A stretch of DNA of 64,000 nt, taken from positions 62,001 to 126,000 of the forward strand of contig NZ_BBYG01000014.1 in NCBI RefSeq assembly GCF_001184025.1, written 5' to 3'. The notes under the pieces are model-generated. The model was not told where the DNA came from. It did no database searches and saw only the letters and a program-made list of their open reading frames with translations. The DNA comes from Streptomyces maremycinicus. Lineage in GTDB: Bacteria; Actinomycetota; Actinomycetes; Streptomycetales; Streptomycetaceae. The position numbers were made by a program, and so were the translations under genes. Within the stretch, counting starts at the first letter, position 1. Every line of letters begins with the position of its first letter. Shown piece after piece: positions 24,283 to 32,283 of the stretch.

Positions 24283-26610
24283 ATGCCCCACCCCTGGACC
24301 GCCCGCGTCATCTCCCCCTCCCGACCGGCACGGCCGTCCGCGACCGAGGTCCGGCCGGCCGCTCTGCTCCGCGGCGAGTTCACCGCGCGGGGCACGGTCG
24401 GAGCGGCCCGGCTCTCCGTCACCGCGCTCGGCGTGTACGAGCTGGAACTCAACGGCGCCGTGGTGGGCGACCACGTCCTCGCCCCCGGCTGGACCAGCTA
24501 CCGGCACCGCCACCGCTACCAGGTCTTCGACGTGACGGACCTGGTCGAGGAGGGCGCCAACGCCTGGGGCGCCCACCTGGCCGACGGCTGGTACCGGGGG
24601 CTGCTCGGCTTCAACGGCGGCACCCGGAACATCTACGGCGAGGACACGGGCCTGCTCGCCGAACTGCGGATCGAGTACACCGACGGCACCTCCCACACCG
24701 TCACCACGGACGGCGACTGGCGCTGGAGCGACGGACCGGTGACCGCGGCGGGCCTCTACGAGGGCGAGGAGTACGACGCCCGGCGCGAGCAGGCCGGGTG
24801 GAGCAGGCCCGGCTTCGACGACTCGGCCTGGGAGCCGGTGCGGCTCCTGCCGTTCGACACCTCCGTGCTCTTCGAGGCCGACAGCCCGCCGGTGCGCCGC
24901 GTCGAGTCCGTCGCGCCCGTCGCCGTCACCACCTCGCCCGGCGGCCGCGCTCTCGTCGACTTCGGCCAGAACCTGGTCGGACGGCTGCGCATCCGCGTCC
25001 GGGGCGAGGCGGGCCGGACCGTCACCCTGCGGCACGCGGAGGTCCTGGAGGACGGCGAGCTGTGCACCCGCCCGCTGCGGCACGCCACGGCCACCGACCG
25101 CTACACCCTGCGCGGCGACGCCGACGGTGAGGTGTGGGAGCCCCGCTTCACCTTCCACGGCTTCCGCCACGCCGAGATCGACGGCCTGCCCGGCGGCCTG
25201 GACCCGGCCGACGTCACCGCCGTGGTCCTGCACAGCGACCTGCGCCCCACCGGCTGGTTCTCCTGCTCCGACGCCTCGCTGAACCGGCTGCACGAGAACG
25301 TCGTGTGGGGCATGCGCGGCAACTTCCTCGATGTGCCCACCGACTGTCCGCAACGCGACGAGCGGCTCGGGTGGACCGGCGACGTGCAGGTCTTCGCCCC
25401 CACCGCGGCCTTCCTCTACGACGTCCGCGCCTTCCTGCGCTCCTGGCTGCGCGACCTCGCCGCCGACCAGCGCGACGACGAGCGGGGTGTCCCGCCGGTC
25501 TTCAGCCCCGCCATCCCGGTGATCACCCCCGTCGAGATCCCGCCGGGCAATCCGCCGATGGCCGGATGGTGCGACGCGGCGGTGATCGTCCCCTGGGTGC
25601 TGTACGAGCGCTACGGCGACACCGAGGTGCTGCGCGCCCAGTACGCCTCCATGCGCGGATGGGTCGATGCCGTCGACCGCATCGCCGGGGAGGGCCGGGT
25701 CTGGGGTGCGGGCTTCCAGTTCGGCGACTGGCTGGACCCGGCCGCGCCCGCCGAGGACCCCGGACGCTCGACGACCCCCTCCGACCTGGTCGCCACCGCG
25801 TACTTCGCGTACTCAGCGCGGCTGCTGGCCCGTACCGCCCAGGTGCTGGCGGAGGAGGACGACGCCGAGCACTACTACGCGCTGGCCGACTCGGTGCGCG
25901 ACGCCTTCCGGGCCCGGTTCCACACCGGGGGCGGACGGCTGACGGACGAGACCCAGACCGCGTACGCCCTCGCCCTGCGCTTCCGGCTGCTGGACGACGA
26001 CGCGGAGCGCGCCGAGGCCGGACGCCGGCTGGCGGACCTCGTGGCCGCGGGAGGGCACCGCATCGGCACGGGGTTCCTCGGCACCCCGCTGGTGTGCGAC
26101 GCGCTGACCGACACCGGACACGTGGACACCGCCTTCGGGCTGCTCACGCAGCGCTCCTGTCCGTCGTGGCTGTACCAGGTCGACATGGGCGCCACGACCG
26201 TCTGGGAACGCTGGGACAGCATGCTCCCCGACGGCGGGGTCAATCCCGGCGAGATGACCTCGTTCAACCACTACGCGCTCGGAGCCGTCGCCGACTGGAT
26301 GCACCGCAGCGTCGCCGGCCTGGCACCCGCCGAGCCCGGCTACCGCCGGCTCCTGGTCCGCCCCCGCCCGGGCGGGGGCCTGACCTGGGCCCGCGCCGCG
26401 CACGAGACGCCGTACGGCAGGGCCGAGACCGGCTGGCGCGTCGAGGGCAGCCTGCTGCTGGTGGACCTGCTCGTGCCGCCGAACACCTCCGCGCTCGTCG
26501 ACCTGCCGGGCGCCGAGCCCGTGACCGCGGGCCCCGGACGGCACAGCTTCCACACCCCGCTGCCGCAGCCGCTTCCACCGGCCCCTCTCGCCCGGACCTC
26601 CGGAGCCTGA
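24283..26610 (+). CDS. GH78 alpha-L-rhamnosidase
   Basis: The 775-residue protein has the bacterial alpha-L-rhamnosidase layout: N-terminal sandwich domains (SVTALGVYELELNGAVVGDH, LAPGWTSYRHR), then the (alpha/alpha)6 barrel with FLDVPTDCPQRDERLGWTGD, which contains the conserved acidic residues, and a closing domain. The enzyme removes terminal rhamnose from plant glycosides or pectic side chains. There is no signal peptide, so it acts inside the cell. GAGGACTCGAC precedes its ATG. It is probably controlled by the TetR site at 24177 and followed by the GH3 gene. Confidence 0.93.
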   Translation: MPHPWTARVISPSRPARPSATEVRPAALLRGEFTARGTVGAARLSVTALGVYELELNGAVVGDHVLAPGWTSYRHRHRYQVFDVTDLVEEGANAWGAHLADGWYRGLLGFNGGTRNIYGEDTGLLAELRIEYTDGTSHTVTTDGDWRWSDGPVTAAGLYEGEEYDARREQAGWSRPGFDDSAWEPVRLLPFDTSVLFEADSPPVRRVESVAPVAVTTSPGGRALVDFGQNLVGRLRIRVRGEAGRTVTLRHAEVLEDGELCTRPLRHATATDRYTLRGDADGEVWEPRFTFHGFRHAEIDGLPGGLDPADVTAVVLHSDLRPTGWFSCSDASLNRLHENVVWGMRGNFLDVPTDCPQRDERLGWTGDVQVFAPTAAFLYDVRAFLRSWLRDLAADQRDDERGVPPVFSPAIPVITPVEIPPGNPPMAGWCDAAVIVPWVLYERYGDTEVLRAQYASMRGWVDAVDRIAGEGRVWGAGFQFGDWLDPAAPAEDPGRSTTPSDLVATAYFAYSARLLARTAQVLAEEDDAEHYYALADSVRDAFRARFHTGGGRLTDETQTAYALALRFRLLDDDAERAEAGRRLADLVAAGGHRIGTGFLGTPLVCDALTDTGHVDTAFGLLTQRSCPSWLYQVDMGATTVWERWDSMLPDGGVNPGEMTSFNHYALGAVADWMHRSVAGLAPAEPGYRRLLVRPRPGGGLTWARAAHETPYGRAETGWRVEGSLLLVDLLVPPNTSALVDLPGAEPVTAGPGRHSFHTPLPQPLPPAPLARTSGA

Positions 26611-26630
26611 CCTCCGGAGATCCGACTGCC

Positions 26631-26671
26631 GGGGCCGGACCTCAGGAACCTGACGTCCGAGGTCCGGCCCC
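26631..26671 (+). terminator. Hairpin between GH78 and GH3
   Basis: Perfect 13-bp arms GGGGCCGGACCTC (26631-26643) and GAGGTCCGGCCCC (26659-26671) with a 15-nt loop and no T-run. It may be a weak terminator or an RNA stabiliser that sets the ratio of the two enzymes. Confidence 0.6.
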
Positions 26672-26758
26672 CCGGCGCACCGGCGTCGCCCCGGTCGGTG
26701 CCGGTCCCGGCCCCGACCGCTTTCCTCCACCCGCGATCCCCCACCCATGGAGCACGCA

Positions 26759-28501
26759 GTGACCCACCCGTACCAGGACCCCAGGAACAGCGTCACCGAG
26801 CGGGTGGCGGACCTGCTGGCTCGCATGACCGTCGAGGAGAAGGCCGGGCTGCTCTTCCATCACGTCATCGGCATCGGCGACCGGCCCGCGCCCGCCGGGC
26901 GCACCGCCGAGCAGATGATGTCCGAGAGCCTGATGTCCCACTTCAACCTGCTCGGCGCCGGCAGTCCGCGCCAGATGGCCGAGCTGCACAACCATCTCCA
27001 GCAGTTGGCCGCCGACACCCGCCTCGGCATACCGGTCACCCTCTCCACCGACCCCCGGCACGCCTTCACCGACAACCCCGGCACCGCGATGCTGGCCGGT
27101 CCCTTCTCCCAGTGGCCGGAGTCGCTGGGCCTGGCCGCCATCGGCGACGCCGACCTCGTACGGCGGTACGCGGACACCGTGCGCCGCGAGTACGTGGCCG
27201 TCGGGCTGCGCGTCGCCCTGCACCCGCAGATCGACCTGGCGACCGAGCCCCGCTGGGCGCGCGGCTCGGGCACGTTCGGCGAGGACGCCGACCTGACGTC
27301 GCGGCTCGTCGCCGCGTACATCGAGGGACTGAGCGGACCAGGCGGCGGCCTCGGTGTCGACAGCGTCGCCGCGATGGTCAAGCACTTCCCCGGCGGCGGG
27401 GCGCAGAAGGACGGCGAGGACCCCCACTTCCCCTACGGAAAGGAGCAGGTCTACCCCGGCGGCCGCTTCGACTACCACCTCAAGCCCTTCGAGGCCGCCA
27501 TCGCCGCGGGCGCCACCCAGGTCATGCCGTACTACGGCATGCCCGTCGGCACCGAGCACGAAGAGGTCGGCTTCGGCTTCAACCGGGGCATCATCACCGG
27601 GCTGCTGCGGGAGAAGCTGGGCTTCGACGGCATCGTCTGCACCGACTGGGGCCTCGTCACCGACCAGCTGGTCATGGGCGAACCGCACCTGGCCCGGGCC
27701 TGGGGAGTGGAGGACCTCTCCCCCGCCGAACGGCTGCTGAGGATCCTGCACGCGGGCGCCGACCAGGTCGGCGGCGAGTCGTGCGCCGAACTCATCGTGG
27801 ACCTGGTGCGCACCGGCCACCTGGAGGAGTCGCGGCTCGACGCCTCCGTGGTCCGGCTGCTCGGCGAGAAGTTCCGCCTCGGCCTGTTCGACGACCGGCG
27901 CTACGTCGATGCCGACGCCGCCGAGGAGACCGTCGGGCACGCCGACTTCCACGCCGCCGGCGCGGTCGCCCAGCGCCGCTCGGGCACCCTGCTCAAGAGC
28001 GGCCCGCTGCCGCTGTCCGGCAGGCCCCGTCTGTACGTCGAGGGCGTGGATCCGGCGACGGCCGCCGAGTACGCCGACCTCGTCCCGGACCCCGCCGACG
28101 CCGACTTCGCGGTGCTGCGCCTGGCCACGCCGTACGAACCGCGGCCCGGACTGTTCGAGTCCTTCTTCCACGCCGGCCGTCTCGACTTCCCCGAGGACCG
28201 CCTCAAGGAGATCCTCGGCCTGCTCGACGCCGTACCCACCGTCGTGGCGATCCACCTGGAGCGCCCGGCCGTCATCCCCGAGATCGCCGAGCGCTCGGCG
28301 GCTCTGCTCGCCGTGTACGGCACCGGCGACCGCGCCCTGCTCGACCTGCTGTTCGGCCGGGCCGCGCCGGAGGGCTCGCTGCCGTTCCAGCTCCCCCGCT
28401 CCATGACCGAGGTCGAGGCCGGACGCCCCGACGTGCCCCAGGAGAGCGCCGACCCGCTCTACCCCTTCGGCCACGGCCTGCGCTACGCGGACGGCGTCTG
28501 A
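26759..28501 (+). CDS. GH3 family beta-glycosidase
   Basis: The protein of about 580 residues has a GH3 barrel (VTLSTDPRHAFTDNPGTAML, AMVKHFPGGGAQKDGEDPHF) with the nucleophile Asp in GFDGIVCTDWG, followed by the alpha/beta sandwich domain (VVAIHLERPAVIPEIAERSA, LLFGRAAPEGSLPFQLPRS). It lacks the usual C-terminal fibronectin-like domain and signal peptide, as in other cytosolic members. The GTG at 26759 is preceded by GGAG at 6 nt and is preferred over the ATG at 26747. It probably completes removal of glucose or xylose after GH78 and GH43. Confidence 0.9.
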   Translation: MTHPYQDPRNSVTERVADLLARMTVEEKAGLLFHHVIGIGDRPAPAGRTAEQMMSESLMSHFNLLGAGSPRQMAELHNHLQQLAADTRLGIPVTLSTDPRHAFTDNPGTAMLAGPFSQWPESLGLAAIGDADLVRRYADTVRREYVAVGLRVALHPQIDLATEPRWARGSGTFGEDADLTSRLVAAYIEGLSGPGGGLGVDSVAAMVKHFPGGGAQKDGEDPHFPYGKEQVYPGGRFDYHLKPFEAAIAAGATQVMPYYGMPVGTEHEEVGFGFNRGIITGLLREKLGFDGIVCTDWGLVTDQLVMGEPHLARAWGVEDLSPAERLLRILHAGADQVGGESCAELIVDLVRTGHLEESRLDASVVRLLGEKFRLGLFDDRRYVDADAAEETVGHADFHAAGAVAQRRSGTLLKSGPLPLSGRPRLYVEGVDPATAAEYADLVPDPADADFAVLRLATPYEPRPGLFESFFHAGRLDFPEDRLKEILGLLDAVPTVVAIHLERPAVIPEIAERSAALLAVYGTGDRALLDLLFGRAAPEGSLPFQLPRSMTEVEAGRPDVPQESADPLYPFGHGLRYADGV

Positions 28502-28537
28502 GGTCCTCGCCGTCTTCCGCCGGCCCGGTCCTCCCCC

Positions 28538-28564
28538 GTGCCGGCCGGAGGCGGCGGCCGGCAC
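28538..28564 (+). terminator. Hairpin after GH3 gene
   Basis: Arms GTGCCGGCCG and CGGCCGGCAC are perfect 10-bp inverted repeats around a 7-nt loop, 37 bp after the GH3 stop. There is no T-run, as is common in Streptomyces. Confidence 0.65.
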
Positions 28565-28571
28565 GGCGCGG

Positions 28572-28622
28572 GTGTCCTGCTCGGGGCCGTGTCCTGCTCG
28601 GGGCCGTGTCCTGCTCGGGGCC
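28572..28622. repeat. Three exact 17-bp tandem repeats
   Basis: GTGTCCTGCTCGGGGCC occurs three times head to tail, followed by a degraded fourth copy. It lies in the gap between the GH3 terminator and the ATPase gene. Confidence 0.85.
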
Positions 28623-28693
28623 GTGTCCGGCTTGGGCCTGCGGTTTGTGGGCAGTCGGGACAGACACCCCGCTGATCGGCCCGAGGAGACGGA

Positions 28694-29131
28694 ATGGCGA
28701 AGGACTCACCGTTGAAAGCAGTGGGATGGGCGCGTTCCCTGCCCGTGAGCAGCGGGGTGAAGGTCGCCAGGGAGTGGACGCGTTCGCATGTGTCGTCGAT
28801 CGGGTGGACGAAGACCGCGCCGGATCTGGTGGACTCGATCGTGCTGGCGGTCTCCGAGCTGGTCACCAACGCCCACGTGCACGCCCACAGCGCGGCGCAG
28901 TTGATCCTGACCTGGGACGAGGAGTGCCTGCACGTCACCGTGCACGACGCCTCGCCCCGGCTGCCCGAGCCCCGCGACCCGGGCCACAGCGCGCCGGGAG
29001 GCCGCGGCCTGCTGCTGATCGACGCCCTCGCCGACAAGTGGGAGGCCTATCCCTGCCCCCGCGGCAAGAGCGTGACCGCCTGCTTCCAGGCACCCCCGTC
29101 CGGCGGGCCCGGGACGATCCGCTCGGGATGA
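28694..29131 (+). CDS. RsbW-like HATPase (anti-sigma kinase type)
   Basis: The 145-residue protein has the HATPase_c_2 fold: ELVTNAHVHAHSAAQLIL with the N-box Asn and PGGRGLLLIDALADKW with the G-box. Streptomyces has many such solo ATPases; some phosphorylate STAS antagonists and bind sigma factors, others have unknown partners. No antagonist or sigma gene adjoins it. It shares a direction with the DUF3253 gene 28 bp downstream and may be co-transcribed with it. It could partner with one of the two SpoIIE phosphatases of this window, but that is a guess. Confidence 0.88.
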   Translation: MAKDSPLKAVGWARSLPVSSGVKVAREWTRSHVSSIGWTKTAPDLVDSIVLAVSELVTNAHVHAHSAAQLILTWDEECLHVTVHDASPRLPEPRDPGHSAPGGRGLLLIDALADKWEAYPCPRGKSVTACFQAPPSGGPGTIRSG

Positions 29132-29159
29132 GCGTCCCGGGCACCGAAAGGAGGCCCCC

Positions 29160-29423
29160 ATGACAGCCGACGAGGACGAACGGCTGGAACGCGCCATCCT
29201 CGACCTCCTGGGACAGCGGCGGCCGGACGCCTCGGTCTGCCCGTCCGAGGTGGCCCGGTCCGTCCACCGGGGTGCGGACGACGGCTGGCGGCGGCTGATG
29301 GAGCCCACGCGTGCCGCGGCACAACGGCTGTCCCAGGCGGGTCGGGTGGAGATCACTCAGGGCGGGGAGCCCGTCGACCCGGCGACCGCGCGGGGGCCGA
29401 TCCGGATCCGCCGGCCCCGCTGA
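29160..29423 (+). CDS. DUF3253 protein
   Basis: The 87-residue protein reads as DUF3253: LERAILDLLGQRR, SVCPSEVARSVHR, WRRLMEPTRAAAQRLSQAG and a basic closing segment GPIRIRRPR. The fold is predicted to be a winged helix, and the family is of unknown role. GAAAGGAGG precedes the ATG by a standard distance. It ends just before the convergent carboxylase gene. Confidence 0.8.
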   Translation: MTADEDERLERAILDLLGQRRPDASVCPSEVARSVHRGADDGWRRLMEPTRAAAQRLSQAGRVEITQGGEPVDPATARGPIRIRRPR

Positions 29424-29504
29424 GGGACACCCCGACGGCCTCCGCGGCAGAGGGCGGTCAACGTCACAGGGGTGCGGGCGCAGCGCTCGGCGTCGCCGCG
29501 GTCG

Positions 29505-31070
29505 TCACTGCGGGGGATTGCCGTGCTTGCGCGAGGGCAGGTCCGCGTGTTTCGTCCGCAGCATCGCCAGAGCCCGGATCAACGTCTCACGGGTGGCGGC
29601 GGGGTCGATCACGTCGTCCACCAGGCCGCGTTCGGCCGCGTAGTACGGGTGCATCAGTTCCGCCCGGTACTCCTTGACCATCCGCTCCCGCATGGCCTCG
29701 GGCTCGTCCGCCTCCGCGATCTGCCGGCGGAAGATGACGTTCGCGGCGCCCTCGGCGCCCATCACCGCGATCTCGTTCGTCGGCCAGGCGTACGTGACGT
29801 CCGCGCCGATGGACTGCGAGTCCATGACGATGTAGGCGCCGCCGTACGCCTTGCGCAGGATCAGCGAGATACGCGGCACGGTCGCGTTGCAGTAGGCGTA
29901 CAGCAGCTTCGCGCCGTGCCGGATGACGCCGCCGTGCTCCTGGTCCACCCCCGGCAGGAAGCCCGGCACATCCACCAGGGTCACCAACGGAATATTGAAG
30001 GCGTCACACATCTGGACGAACCTGGCGCCCTTCTCGCTCGCCTCGATGTCCAGGACACCCGCGAGCACCCGTGGCTGGCTCGCCACGATTCCCACGACCT
30101 CGCCGTCCAGGCGCGCCAGCGCGCAGACGAGGTTGCGGGCCCAGCTCTCGTGGATCTCCAGGAACTCCCCGTCGTCCACGAGGTGACCGATCACCTCGGT
30201 CATGTCGTAGGGCTGGCTGCCGTCGGCCGGAACGAGGTCCACCAGCGCCTCCGAGCGCCGGTCCGGCGGATCCGTGATCGGCCCCCGCGGCGCGCACTCC
30301 CGGTTGTTCTGCGGCAGCATCGAGAGCAGATAGCGCACCTCCTCGATGCACGTCTCCTCGTCGTCGTAGGCGAAATGGCACACGCCCGAGGCCTCGGCAT
30401 GCACATCCGCCCCGCCCAGGCCGTCACGCGACACCTCCTCGCCCGTCACCGTCCGCACCACGTCCGGCCCGGTGAGGAACATCTGTGACGTCCCGCGCAC
30501 CATGAACACGAAATCCGTCAGCGCGGGACTGTAGGCGGCGCCTCCCGCACACGGCCCCAGCACCACCGATATCTGCGGAATGACCCCTGACGCACGCACG
30601 TTGCGACGGAAGATCCCGCCGTAACCCGCCAGCGCCACCACACCTTCCTGGATGCGCGCACCCGCGCCGTCGTTCAAGGACACCAGCGGCGCACCCGCCG
30701 CCAGGGCCATGTCCATCACCTTGTGGATCTTCTCGGCATGCGCCTCCCCCAACGCGCCCCCGAACACCCGGAAATCATGCGCGTAGACGAAGACCTGCCG
30801 GCCCTCGACGGTGCCCCACCCGGTCACCACCCCGTCGGTGTAGGGGCGCCGCGCCTCCAGCCCGAACCCGCTCGCCCGATGTCGCCGCAACAAACCCACC
30901 TCGACGAACGAGCCCTCGTCCAGCAACAGGCCGATCCGCTCCCGCGCCGACAGTCTCCTGCCGCCCGATCCACCGCTCGGACCCGCCACCGCCTCCGCAC
31001 GGACCTCGCGCAGCTCGGCCACCGCCACCCGGCTACCGGCAACGTTGGAAAACTCGTCCACACCGCTCAC
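29505..31070 (-). CDS. pccB: Acyl-CoA carboxylase beta subunit
   Basis: The 521-residue protein is a biotin-dependent carboxyltransferase subunit (PccB/AccB/AccD type). It has the two crotonase-like halves, with VFGGALGEAHAEKIHKVMDM, SLNDGAGARIQEGV, VLGPCAGGAAYSPAL, VPGFLPGVDQEHGG and RKAYGGAYIVMDSQSIGAD. It transfers carboxyl from biotin to acetyl- or propionyl-CoA to give malonyl- or methylmalonyl-CoA, building blocks for fatty acids and polyketides. I chose the GTG at 31070, which has GGAGGG before it. The alpha subunit must be encoded elsewhere, and the epsilon gene lies upstream. The acyl preference cannot be read here. Confidence 0.93.
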   Translation of the reverse strand: MSGVDEFSNVAGSRVAVAELREVRAEAVAGPSGGSGGRRLSARERIGLLLDEGSFVEVGLLRRHRASGFGLEARRPYTDGVVTGWGTVEGRQVFVYAHDFRVFGGALGEAHAEKIHKVMDMALAAGAPLVSLNDGAGARIQEGVVALAGYGGIFRRNVRASGVIPQISVVLGPCAGGAAYSPALTDFVFMVRGTSQMFLTGPDVVRTVTGEEVSRDGLGGADVHAEASGVCHFAYDDEETCIEEVRYLLSMLPQNNRECAPRGPITDPPDRRSEALVDLVPADGSQPYDMTEVIGHLVDDGEFLEIHESWARNLVCALARLDGEVVGIVASQPRVLAGVLDIEASEKGARFVQMCDAFNIPLVTLVDVPGFLPGVDQEHGGVIRHGAKLLYAYCNATVPRISLILRKAYGGAYIVMDSQSIGADVTYAWPTNEIAVMGAEGAANVIFRRQIAEADEPEAMRERMVKEYRAELMHPYYAAERGLVDDVIDPAATRETLIRALAMLRTKHADLPSRKHGNPPQ

Positions 31071-31301
31071 GGCACATCCCTCCGTCGTCACGAACCCAGC
31101 ACCCCCGAAACCCCCACCACGACGAACCGCGCACGCGGTTCACATGGCAGGGGTGGACAACGCCAGGCCCGACACGCCGACATCAGGAACCACCGAGAGC
31201 CACCGACCGACCCATCACTCACCCCCCCCCGACCCAGCCCACAGCGCGCGGCCCCCAGCCCGCGGCCCACAGCCGGCGCGACCCCCGACCCCAGACCCGG
31301 C

Positions 31302-31508
31302 CTATCGCCAACTGCGCGGCGAGCGGTAGCCGGAACTCCCGCCCAGGCCACGCCACTCGGACACACCACCGACCCGTCCCTCGTCCACATCGGCACGCCG
31401 GGCGGCCAGCAAGGACGCCACCACCGCCACCACGGCGGCGACCTCCGTCTCCGTCACCCCGCCGCCCGACACCCGCACCACCGTGTCCTGAGCGAGTTCA
31501 CCGCCCAT
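31302..31508 (-). CDS. accE: Acyl-CoA carboxylase epsilon subunit
   Basis: This 68-residue protein has the actinobacterial carboxylase epsilon layout: VVRVSGGGVTETEVAAVVAV, an Ala-rich helix (VVASLLAARRAD), and a closing YRSPRSWR. Epsilon subunits bind the beta hexamer and raise its activity; they are often too short to be annotated. GGGAGGTGGGGAC precedes the ATG at 31508. It lies 231 bp upstream of the beta gene and in the same direction, whereas epsilon genes are often downstream of their beta gene. Confidence 0.8.
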   Translation of the reverse strand: MGGELAQDTVVRVSGGGVTETEVAAVVAVVASLLAARRADVDEGRVGGVSEWRGLGGSSGYRSPRSWR

Positions 31509-31715
31509 GTCCCCACCTCCCTGAGCCGTCGGCGCTCGTTGTGTGCCGCAACCCTCCTCCACCCCGCTCAAAGCCAACCGGGGCCCCGCTCGAAACCCAC
31601 TCACCCCTCCCCCACACGCACCTCGCCGGAATCCCGCAGAACCCATCTGAAACATTTGGTGCCGCCCACCGCGTCTGTGAGGTGTAGGACGACGGAAAGG
31701 CGCCCAGGGGTGGGA

Positions 31716-32243
31716 ATGAGAAAGTCCCGGACATCGTCCCGGACAGATGAGTTCATGGAGTTCGCCACCGGACGTGCCGGGCATCTGCACCGCTCCGCCT
31801 GCCTGCTCACCAGCGGTGACACGCACCTCGCCGAGGATCTGGTGCAGGAGACCCTCAGCCGGATGTACACCCTGTGGGGTCGGATGTCCCGGATCGACAA
31901 CCCGGCGGCGTACGCGCAGACCGTGCTCGTGCGGACCTATCTGACACACCGGCGGCGGTACTCCGCGGCCGAGCGCCCGCTGGCCGAGCTGCCGGACACC
32001 CCGGGGCACCGGGGCTCGGACGACCCGGCCCTGCGGCTCGCGCTGCTCGAGGCCCTGCGGGAACTGCCGCCCAAGGACCGGGTGGTGGTGGTGCTGCGGT
32101 ACTGGGAGGACCGCAGCGTGGAGGAGACGGCCGACGCGATGAACGTGAGTTCCGCGGCCGTACGCACCCGCTCCACGCGGGCGTTGGCGAAACTCCGCGA
32201 ACGGCTCGGCGGCAGCGTCGCCGAACTGATCACCCCGGCCTGA
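31716..32243 (+). CDS. SigE-family ECF-type sigma factor
   Basis: The 175-residue protein has region 2 (FATGRAGHLHRSACLLTSGD, LAEDLVQETLSRMYTLWGRM) and region 4 (PPKDRVVVVLRYWEDRSVEE, TADAMNVSSAAVRTRSTRAL). This layout is that of the SigE-like group of extracytoplasmic-function sigma factors found in tens of copies in Streptomyces. The ATG at 31716 has GGGGTGGG just upstream. The next gene codes for a one-helix membrane protein, its likely anti-sigma or signal partner. It is divergent from the carboxylase epsilon gene. Confidence 0.92.
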   Translation: MRKSRTSSRTDEFMEFATGRAGHLHRSACLLTSGDTHLAEDLVQETLSRMYTLWGRMSRIDNPAAYAQTVLVRTYLTHRRRYSAAERPLAELPDTPGHRGSDDPALRLALLEALRELPPKDRVVVVLRYWEDRSVEETADAMNVSSAAVRTRSTRALAKLRERLGGSVAELITPA

Positions 32244-32283
32244 TCGTCCCCGTCCGCACCCACACATGAACTGGTGGTTCCGT

